Source: Chitinophagaceae bacterium (GTDB lineage Bacteria > Bacteroidota > Bacteroidia > Chitinophagales > Chitinophagaceae). From it: a stretch of DNA of 5,270 bases. Of this stretch, positions 1 to 5,270 are shown in pieces. The notes under the pieces were generated by a model. The model saw only the letters and a program-made list of their open reading frames with translations. It was not told the DNA's origin and made no database searches. The position numbers and the translations under genes are program-made. Numbering within the stretch: position 1 is the first letter of the stretch; the number at the start of each line of letters is the position of its first letter. The DNA lies in assembly GCA_013205585.1 (NCBI GenBank), contig JABMML010000175.1, positions 1 to 5,270 of the forward strand. The letters are read 5' to 3'.

Positions 1-648
1 ATATACACCTGTCATTTTAGATGTTGGTTTTGTAATTATCCCTTTTTCAATTACAACAATACTATCATAATAGTGGATTGATTTTGCGCTTTTTGTAAAA
101 CTATCTACTTGTAAATTATTTTCTTCTGAATGAAAAGCGTTTAATTTATCAATTAATTTTTTTGCAAATTCAACAAATGTGCCCTTTCTTTTGTGACCTC
201 CACCATAAGATAGCCAATAGGATGTATGCACATCTTCGCAGAGGTAAACGCCATCATCTTTTATTTTATTAAATAAAAGATTAAATGTTGTTATTTGTTG
301 TTTTTGTGTATGTCCGCCATCATCAATTAATATATCTATTGGACCCGTTATGTCATATATTGATTCTAAGAAACTTTCATCTTCTTGAGATCCGATTATA
401 ATATTAGTATTTTCTTCTTCTAGTAGTTTGCATCTTGTGTCTATATCTACTCCCCATATTTTAGCTTTCGGGCCAAAGTAAGACCTCCACATTTGCAAAC
501 TACCACCTTGCGAAACACCTATTTCTACAATAGTAATTTCTTGTCCTTTATATTTACTGAAATGCCTATCGTAAACATCGAAATAATGTTGATATTTATT
601 AATCAACTTTTTGTCATTTTTTTCGAAATATTGTTCTAATTCATTCAT
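1..648 (-). CDS. Class I SAM-dependent methyltransferase, MycE/ElmM-like (3' end beyond window)
   Basis: This is the N-terminal 216 codons of a gene that stays open to the left edge, so its C-terminus is missing. My translation begins MNELEQYFEK. It shows a SAM-binding motif I (VEIGVSQGGS, residues 41-50), an acidic ribose-binding loop (WGVDID, 65-70), the motif IDDGGH (108-113), and EDVHTSYW (138-145) followed by a glycine-rich GGGH. This order (EIG..GGS.xMW, IDDGxH, ED..TSYW) resembles macrolide and anthracycline sugar O-methyltransferases such as MycE and ElmM, which are metal-dependent. Homologues also occur in surface polysaccharide clusters. The likely role is cytoplasmic O-methylation of a sugar, but the acceptor cannot be read from the sequence. 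The start lies 13 nt after the glycosyltransferase stop, with an A/T-rich leader and no Shine-Dalgarno, so it is probably the third gene of the operon. The methyltransferase class is secure; the sugar substrate is an inference. Confidence 0.88.
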   Translation of the reverse strand, partial: MNELEQYFEKNDKKLINKYQHYFDVYDRHFSKYKGQEITIVEIGVSQGGSLQMWRSYFGPKAKIWGVDIDTRCKLLEEENTNIIIGSQEDESFLESIYDITGPIDILIDDGGHTQKQQITTFNLLFNKIKDDGVYLCEDVHTSYWLSYGGGHKRKGTFVEFAKKLIDKLNAFHSEENNLQVDSFTKSAKSIHYYDSIVVIEKGIITKPTSKMTGVY

Positions 649-661
649 AATTATTTATTTT

Positions 662-1567
662 TTAATATACTATTCTTGCTTCTACCTTATCAAGATATTT
701 TATACTTGACTTACTTACTTTATTTCCTTTCTCCTTAAATGGAATAGTAATAACTACTATCCAGCCTTTAATCAGACCAATGATGTCAAATTTAGAATTA
801 AGTAAGAAAAACAATGACCACATTGTGGCTGTGGTGAAATAACAGTGAAAAGGTAAGTATCTCCAAGCCACTTTTGTTTTGTTCACCCACATACCCCTTA
901 ATTTATCAGACTTAGTTTGTCGTCCTTCAGGCGATTCTTTATGCAATAAAACAATATTGGCTATGTATTTTATTGAATAGCCTGCATCAATAACTCTATA
1001 GCTTAAATCGTATTCTTCCATACCATAAAAAAAATCGGTAGGGAAGGCCCCTGCTTTATCAAATGCTTCTTTTACAATTATATTCCCACAACCTGCGAAA
1101 TAGTAAGTATCAAATGAGTTTAGGTCCTTTCTTTTTTCAAATGATTTATGGGGGAAACAATTAATTTGAAATTGTCTATTTTGGAAGTACAATATTTTCA
1201 TAGCCAAAATACCAGCTTTGGGGTTTTCAATTACAGCATCATTTATACGTTGTAAAACATCTGTATCTTGAAATTCAGCATCATCGTCAATTAAAACTAA
1301 AATGGGTGCCTTGGATTGCTCAATGGCAAAATTTCGCCCTCTAGATACCCCTAAATTTTCTTTTGATTCTATTAATTTAAAAGGGGTGCTAGGATGTTCC
1401 TGTATAAATGATTTTACTTCATCATAAGATTCAGTAGAATTATTATTTACAATAATAACTTCTTCCAATAATTCTTTTTTTGAACTAAGCTTCTCAATAT
1501 TCATTGCTAAAGCCAGCATGTCTGCTGGTCTATTATAAGTAATAATAATAATAGCAATTTTATTCAT
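662..1567 (-). CDS. Family 2 glycosyltransferase (GT-A fold) with C-terminal hydrophobic segments
   Basis: A complete 301-residue GT2 enzyme that should transfer a sugar from a nucleotide-activated donor on the cytoplasmic face of the membrane. The N-terminal strand IAIIIITYNR (residues 4-13) opens the nucleotide-binding domain. VNNNST (40-45) follows where many relatives have VDNxS, so the usual first Asp is Asn. ENLGVSRGRN (70-79) and the metal-binding DDD in LIDDDAEF (92-99) come next. FAGCGNIIVK (158-167) and MEEYDLSYR (183-191, the ED-type catalytic base region) form the acceptor half, followed by H209. Two hydrophobic stretches, about 243-258 and 262-276, suggest membrane association near the C-terminus. 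Overall it resembles rhamnosyltransferase-type GT2 enzymes of polysaccharide clusters, but donor and acceptor are not determinable. Its ATG is 6 nt after the stop of the YfhO-like gene, so translational coupling is likely. No Shine-Dalgarno is visible. Confidence 0.93.
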   Translation of the reverse strand: MNKIAIIIITYNRPADMLALAMNIEKLSSKKELLEEVIIVNNNSTESYDEVKSFIQEHPSTPFKLIESKENLGVSRGRNFAIEQSKAPILVLIDDDAEFQDTDVLQRINDAVIENPKAGILAMKILYFQNRQFQINCFPHKSFEKRKDLNSFDTYYFAGCGNIIVKEAFDKAGAFPTDFFYGMEEYDLSYRVIDAGYSIKYIANIVLLHKESPEGRQTKSDKLRGMWVNKTKVAWRYLPFHCYFTTATMWSLFFLLNSKFDIIGLIKGWIVVITIPFKEKGNKVSKSSIKYLDKVEARIVY

Positions 1568-1573
1568 TAGTGC

Positions 1574-4063
1574 TTATATACTTTTTTGTTTGTTTCTGAA
1601 AGCTATTACTATCATAGTTGCTATACATATCCATAATAAGATAGAAGCAAAAGTGCTTGCTATAATAGAATTTTTAATAGTAATTGGTTTAAACTCAAAA
1701 CGAATGGCATGATTGCCTGCAGGAACCACCAAGCCTCTTAATACATAGTTTGTTTTAACTATTGGGGTTTCTACATTGTCGATATAAGCCTTCCAACCTA
1801 AATTGTAATAAATTTCACTAAAAACGGCAAGTTGTTTTTTAGTGGAGCTACTTGTATAGTTTATTTCATCATTTTTATTATTCACAAGTGCAATGCTTGC
1901 ATTTTCATCATATTCTAAATTATTCAAAGACTCTATTTTGTCCTTTTCTTCTATAACGGCTGTGTCTTTGGGGTTGAAACTATCTAATCGTTTCATTACT
2001 TCTGCTGGGCCTTTTTCAACTTGAATACCTTTTACAAACCAAACATTGCCCAAGGCGTCTTTATTCGGGATGGTATCATTGGCAATATTTCCAGAGATAA
2101 CATACTTTGTATTTAACATATTCACGGTAGGCATACAATTTGGGAACTTATACCATTGATTTTCTATAAGGTCTTGATAAATACTCAATTTGGCAGCATG
2201 ATATCCTCCAACTGTTTTATGATTATAGGCAACTATAGCACCTCCATTAAATGCATTGTTTATACCAGCTCTCATATCTAATACCCTGTATTGGGTAGTA
2301 TCTTTTTTCAAAGCAATATCAATGGGGCTTAAGGCAAATGCATTTTCATTTTCAGCAGCCTCAATAAAGCTGTCAGACTTTAAATATTTTAAATTCACTT
2401 GAAATAAATCTATCATGGATAAAATTCCAAATGCAACTAATAATACAGTTTGATTGATTACTTTTTTGATAGCTAAAAATACAAGTGTAAAAATTAAAAG
2501 TACATAAATAAAGAATTTTACAACATCACCTTCAATCATGCCTTTTCTATCAGTTGCAATAGCATTCACTAAATCACGCGCAGGCGTTTCAAAAACTGCT
2601 CTTTGGTTTGCATCTGGGATTTTAGCTACTTGTTCAATTAAATTTCTTTCGCCATCGCTTTTAAAATCACTGGTAAAATAGATATACAAAACACTCAATA
2701 GAATAATTCCAGTTAGTATAAAACTTAATTTATATTTTTTTGTAATATTTTTTAAGCTAGTTTCAGTTGCAATTTCAGCCATACCATATAAGGCCATAAT
2801 ACCTAACAGTAGAGTAGGGATAACCATAATCATACTAGGTGCTCTAAACTTATTATAAAATGGTATATTATTTAATATAAATACATTGAAGGATTCTAAA
2901 TAACTTCCAGCACTTAATAAAAATGAAAGAATAATTGTTGCTGCTATCCACCATTTATGTTTATTATCTTTTACAGAAAATCCTAGAAGTGCAAAAAAGC
3001 AAATGATAACACCCACATAAGGAGGCCCTGCTGTGAAACCGATGCCGCCCCAGTAAAAAGAAAGAAAAGATTGTAATTGTTGAGCCACCTGAGGCTGCAT
3101 TTGTTGCAAGGTTTCTATTGCTTTTGAGTTTGCAGGATCAACTGCATTAGGATCGCTTGCGCCACCATAAATATTAGGGAACATTAATACCAGGGGTTCC
3201 GATTTATACATGCTATAACTTAAAGCATAGTCTTTATTTAAACCAGTAGAGGTTGTTTTAGAGTCTTTGGTAATTAATTTACTTCCACCTCTGATAGATT
3301 CTTTACCATATTCATAAGTACTCAATAGTATAGGAGCATTTATTGTTATTCCAATGATTCCTGCAGTAAGACCAATACCTAAAGTTTTTAAAATATGGGT
3401 ATACTCTTTATTTTTAATCCAAATAATTAGAAAGTAAACAGACATTATTATTGCAATAAGCACTCCATAGTAGTCTATTTGAATATGGTTTCCTTGTATA
3501 AGAAGTACTGTTGCAATGGAAGTTAATATGCCTCCAAGTAAATATTTTTTTTGGTATAAAACCAGTAATGAACCAATGAATAAAGGTAAATAAGCAATTG
3601 AATGCATTTTAGTAATATGACCCACTGTTACAATAATGGGGTTATAAGTTGCATAGCTATAGCCTAATGCGCCAATGATACTAATGATGGTATTAAAACC
3701 AAGAACTTGTGCTAAAAAGTAAAAACACAAACTGGCTAAGAAAAATAAACTAATGGGTTCTGCTAGTCTTAAAGTTAATAGTTGATCAATCCAGCCAACT
3801 GAATATTCGAAACCACCCACTCCAGTAGTTTGATAAGCCGGCATACCTCCAAACATACTATTGCTCCATAAAGGGAAATTGCCGTTTCTTTCTTTGAAAG
3901 CAAATGCGTCCTGCGCCATTCCTTTCCACTGGGTAATATCTGATTGCTGTAAAACCTTGCCTTCCAAAGCTGGCTTACAATAAATAATGGCTACAATGGC
4001 GAAAATGGCTACTGCGATAATATGGGGTAGGGCCGACTTGAAAATAGACTTCAACATATTCAT
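1574..4063 (-). CDS. YfhO-family multi-spanning membrane protein (putative GT-C-type glycosyltransferase)
   Basis: An 829-residue integral membrane protein. About 13-14 hydrophobic helices are visible: near 12-30, 104-137, 143-170, 174-190, 196-216, 226-248, 348-364, 370-386, 409-431, 445-463, 515-533, 537-556 and 797-824. The first large extracytoplasmic loop holds QQSDITQW (39-46); D42 is where GT-C enzymes often place a catalytic acid. Other family-like signatures are GNHIQIDYYG (191-200), FPNIYGG (295-301) and FYNKFRAPS (402-410). A soluble region (about 557-796) ends with a YfhO hallmark: YNLGWKAYID (753-762), then VPAGNHAIRFEFKP (780-793). Bacillus and Listeria YfhO-type proteins glycosylate teichoic acids; Bacteroidota lack these, so the acceptor here is unknown. 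The gene leads the operon with a GT2 and a methyltransferase, which fits glycan decoration. Two in-frame ATGs (4063 and 4057) are possible starts; the longer is listed. Family call is strong, enzymatic role is inference. Confidence 0.88.
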   Translation of the reverse strand: MNMLKSIFKSALPHIIAVAIFAIVAIIYCKPALEGKVLQQSDITQWKGMAQDAFAFKERNGNFPLWSNSMFGGMPAYQTTGVGGFEYSVGWIDQLLTLRLAEPISLFFLASLCFYFLAQVLGFNTIISIIGALGYSYATYNPIIVTVGHITKMHSIAYLPLFIGSLLVLYQKKYLLGGILTSIATVLLIQGNHIQIDYYGVLIAIIMSVYFLIIWIKNKEYTHILKTLGIGLTAGIIGITINAPILLSTYEYGKESIRGGSKLITKDSKTTSTGLNKDYALSYSMYKSEPLVLMFPNIYGGASDPNAVDPANSKAIETLQQMQPQVAQQLQSFLSFYWGGIGFTAGPPYVGVIICFFALLGFSVKDNKHKWWIAATIILSFLLSAGSYLESFNVFILNNIPFYNKFRAPSMIMVIPTLLLGIMALYGMAEIATETSLKNITKKYKLSFILTGIILLSVLYIYFTSDFKSDGERNLIEQVAKIPDANQRAVFETPARDLVNAIATDRKGMIEGDVVKFFIYVLLIFTLVFLAIKKVINQTVLLVAFGILSMIDLFQVNLKYLKSDSFIEAAENENAFALSPIDIALKKDTTQYRVLDMRAGINNAFNGGAIVAYNHKTVGGYHAAKLSIYQDLIENQWYKFPNCMPTVNMLNTKYVISGNIANDTIPNKDALGNVWFVKGIQVEKGPAEVMKRLDSFNPKDTAVIEEKDKIESLNNLEYDENASIALVNNKNDEINYTSSSTKKQLAVFSEIYYNLGWKAYIDNVETPIVKTNYVLRGLVVPAGNHAIRFEFKPITIKNSIIASTFASILLWICIATMIVIAFRNKQKSI

Positions 4064-4076
4064 ATATTTATACCAA

Positions 4077-4104
4077 CAAACCTACAACTAAAAAGGCTTT
4101 TTAA
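4077..4104 (-). promoter_or_regulatory. Bacteroidota-type promoter for the YfhO/GT2/methyltransferase operon
   Basis: Read on the minus strand, TAGGTTTG (4084-4077) matches the Bacteroidota -7 consensus TAnnTTTG at every fixed position. Seventeen nt upstream is TTA (4104-4102), one base from the -33 TTG core and within the accepted 17-23 nt spacing. Only 13 nt separate the -7 element from the ATG at 4063, so the transcript leader would be very short. The -7 match is good and correctly placed; the -33 element is weak. Confidence 0.6.
4089..4103. repeat. Short palindrome in the divergent intergenic region
   Basis: TAAAAAG and CTTTTTA form perfect 7-bp inverted arms around a single central G. 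The palindrome lies in the spacer of the minus-strand promoter, with one end overlapping its weak -33 element, a place where a repressor could act. It is A/T-rich and short, so chance is a real alternative, and no regulator gene is nearby. Confidence 0.35.
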
Positions 4105-4105
4105 G

Positions 4106-4121
4106 TAATTTTAGTACCTTG
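4106..4121 (+). promoter_or_regulatory. Weak promoter-like sequence upstream of the small membrane protein gene
   Basis: Two overlapping imperfect -7 candidates are present. TAATTTTA (4106-4113) has one mismatch to TAnnTTTG. TACCTTG (4115-4121) lacks one T of the common form TACCTTTG. Neither has a TTG at the expected -33 distance. A promoter for the plus-strand pair is expected somewhere in this 76-nt gap because the opposite gene is divergent, but the exact site is uncertain. Confidence 0.3.
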
Positions 4122-4139
4122 TAAATATTAACAAATAGA

Positions 4140-4427
4140 ATGAAAAACAAGACCTCTTTTGCCTTTATCTCCAAGCTTGCCGTTATATGTAATGCCTTCT
4201 ATTTATTTACAACCGCCTTTCTATTTTTATCATGGTTAAAAATACCCGCAGATATAGCTAATTTCATGGCCGTTTTAGGACTTGAAATGGCCCCTTTTGT
4301 GAACTTAGTATTTGTTATTTGGTTTATCATTAATCTTCTCAGAAAAAAACAGATTGATTTACCTAAATGGCAAACAATTATTAACTTTTTGATGTTATTT
4401 TTACAAATTACCCTACTAATTATATAA
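4140..4427 (+). CDS. Small three-helix membrane protein of unknown function
   Basis: A 95-residue hydrophobic protein that I do not assign to a named family. After a basic start (MKNKTSF), three membrane segments are visible at about 9-32, 40-67 and 76-95. Short polar linkers separate them: KIPAD (34-38) and RKKQIDLPKW (68-77). By the positive-inside rule, the basic linker RKK suggests that the loop between helices 2 and 3 is cytoplasmic. No catalytic or metal-binding motif stands out; E49 lies within helix 2. The chain stops within the third helix (ending LLII), with no soluble tail. It begins the plus-strand pair, and its stop is only 8 nt before the transporter ATG, so the two are probably cotranscribed. 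A real gene is supported by this spacing, an ATG start and a clear membrane-protein composition. A partner or accessory role for the transporter is speculation. Confidence 0.75.
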   Translation: MKNKTSFAFISKLAVICNAFYLFTTAFLFLSWLKIPADIANFMAVLGLEMAPFVNLVFVIWFIINLLRKKQIDLPKWQTIINFLMLFLQITLLII

Positions 4428-4435
4428 TTTGAATT

Positions 4436-5221
4436 ATGATTCATTCCATTTTAAAAGACAAGCCCACTAAATTATTCCTAGGTATCACGGCTTTTTTTGT
4501 AGCCAATGCCTTAATTGCAGAATGTATTGGAGGTAAAATATTTTCTTTAGAAAAAGTATTTGGGCTAGCACCTTCTAATTTTACTTTGTTTGGAGTGCCT
4601 AATCTTTCTTTTAATTTAACCTGTGGTGTTTTATTATGGCCACTAGAGTTTGTCATAACAGATATAGTAAATGAATATTTTGGACCAAAAGCAGTGCGCA
4701 GAATTAGTTATACTGCTGTGGCTTTGATTAGTTATGCATTTTTAATGTTTTATTTAGCCATGCGCATTGCACCTGCTCAATTTTGGGTAGAATCTAGAAC
4801 AGCAAACGGCATACCTAGTATGCAGTTGGCATTTGAATCTATCTTTGGTCAAGGTATGTGGATAATACTTGGAAGCTTAGTTGCGTTTTTAGTAAGCCAA
4901 TTAATTGATGTCTATGTTTTTCATAGAATTAAAAAAATGACTGGAGAGAAAATGATATGGTTACGCTCCACGGGCTCTACAGTTGTTTCTCAATTGGTAG
5001 ATAGCTTTGTAGTTTTATTTATAGCCTTTAAAATAGGCAATGGCTGGAGCTGGTCTACAGTGCTGGCTGTTGGTGTAGTAAATTACATATACAAGTTTAC
5101 CATGGCTATTATTTTAACACCTTTAATTTCTTTTATTCAAGGTAGAATTGAAAATTATGTGGGGCATGATCTTGCCAAGAAAATGAAATTGCAGGCAATG
5201 GGCTTGGAGAATGAGGTTTAG
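4436..5221 (+). CDS. Queuosine precursor transporter, YhhQ/VUT family
   Basis: A complete 261-residue inner-membrane protein of the Vut_1/YhhQ family. E. coli YhhQ imports the 7-deazaguanines preQ0 and preQ1, precursors of the queuosine modification of tRNA wobble position 34. Six hydrophobic regions are visible, near 12-30, 58-76, 90-111, 138-162, 181-200 and 206-235. The family signature is D76-I-V-N79-E80-Y-F-G83 after helix 2. Two related helical motifs follow: SQLIDVYVF (154-162) and SQLVDSFVV (185-193), with the positively charged loop HRIKKMTGEKMIWLR between them. At 261 residues it is longer than E. coli YhhQ (about 221). The extra length appears to be in the loops at about 31-57 and 113-135 and in the C-terminal tail. 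No queuosine enzyme gene is in the window, so whether the host salvages or only moves precursors is unknown. No Shine-Dalgarno precedes the ATG. Confidence 0.93.
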   Translation: MIHSILKDKPTKLFLGITAFFVANALIAECIGGKIFSLEKVFGLAPSNFTLFGVPNLSFNLTCGVLLWPLEFVITDIVNEYFGPKAVRRISYTAVALISYAFLMFYLAMRIAPAQFWVESRTANGIPSMQLAFESIFGQGMWIILGSLVAFLVSQLIDVYVFHRIKKMTGEKMIWLRSTGSTVVSQLVDSFVVLFIAFKIGNGWSWSTVLAVGVVNYIYKFTMAIILTPLISFIQGRIENYVGHDLAKKMKLQAMGLENEV

Positions 5222-5270
5222 AAGCTTTGCTTCAATATTTGAATAGCTACTTTATCAATAGGTAGGCTCA
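5218..5270 (-). CDS. Possible C-terminal end of a convergent gene (5' part beyond window)
   Basis: Reading the minus strand inward from the right edge, one frame stays open for the last 16 full codons and ends in TAA at 5220-5218. It gives a peptide ending LPIDKVAIQILKQSF, which looks like an amphipathic helix at a protein C-terminus. The other two minus frames contain stops, and no plus-strand start follows the transporter. If real, its stop overlaps the transporter stop tail-to-tail. Sixteen open codons are too few to exclude chance, and no family can be named. Confidence 0.35.
   Translation of the reverse strand, partial: SLPIDKVAIQILKQSF

Noticed and set aside
3040..3125. Gln-rich stretch in the YfhO-like protein (about residues 315-332), considered as an insertion or repeat
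   Set aside because: There is no tandem repeat at the DNA level, and the segment lies in an extracytoplasmic loop next to conserved family sequence with no frame disruption.
4064..4139. Possible preQ1 riboswitch upstream of the transporter pair
   Set aside because: The gap is only 76 nt and A/T-rich. It holds no C-rich loop plus A-rich tail as in preQ1-I aptamers, and its one palindrome has a single-base loop. It also precedes the small protein gene, not the transporter directly.
4199..4444. Minus-strand open frame opposite the small membrane protein gene (81 codons)
   Set aside because: It lies antisense across most of the 95-residue gene, shows no recognisable domain, and the plus-strand gene fits the operon spacing much better.
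4441..4656. Minus-strand open frame opposite the start of the transporter (71 codons)
   Set aside because: It is fully inside the well-supported YhhQ-family gene on the other strand and has no domain or plausible gene context.
5221..5233. Hairpin GAAGC-TTT-GCTTC just after the transporter, considered as a terminator
   Set aside because: The stem is only 5 bp and is followed by AATATTTG rather than a clean T-run, so it does not make a convincing intrinsic terminator in either direction.

Overview
The window looks like an ordinary piece of a Bacteroidota chromosome, probably near Chitinophagaceae. This is judged from AT-rich DNA, start codons without Shine-Dalgarno sequences, a good match to the Bacteroidota -7 promoter element (TAnnTTTG), and the style of the YfhO-like and queuosine-precursor-transporter proteins. 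The lineage call is an inference from protein and promoter character, not from a marker gene.

The left three quarters (1-4063) is a tight minus-strand operon, read right to left. It runs from a large YfhO-family multi-spanning membrane protein (4063-1574), through a family 2 glycosyltransferase (1567-662), to a class I SAM-dependent methyltransferase resembling the MycE/ElmM sugar O-methyltransferases (648 to beyond the left edge). The gaps are only 6 and 13 nt. The methyltransferase has no stop codon inside the window, so it is easy to miss. Together the three suggest assembly and decoration of a surface glycan: a cytoplasmic glycosyltransferase and O-methyltransferase, and a GT-C-like membrane protein acting on the outer face.

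A 76-nt divergent intergenic region (4064-4139) carries a convincing promoter for the minus operon, a short palindrome inside that promoter, and only a weak promoter-like match for the plus strand. To the right is a plus-strand pair 8 nt apart: a 95-residue membrane protein of unknown function (4140-4427) and a complete YhhQ/VUT-type queuosine precursor transporter (4436-5221). The last ~50 nt contain no plus-strand gene start. They are open on the minus strand and may be the C-terminal end of a convergent gene.

No RNA gene, CRISPR array, insertion sequence or other mobile element is visible. I see no strong evidence for a new biological system. The most open questions are the small membrane protein next to the transporter and the glycan made by the YfhO/GT2/methyltransferase set.
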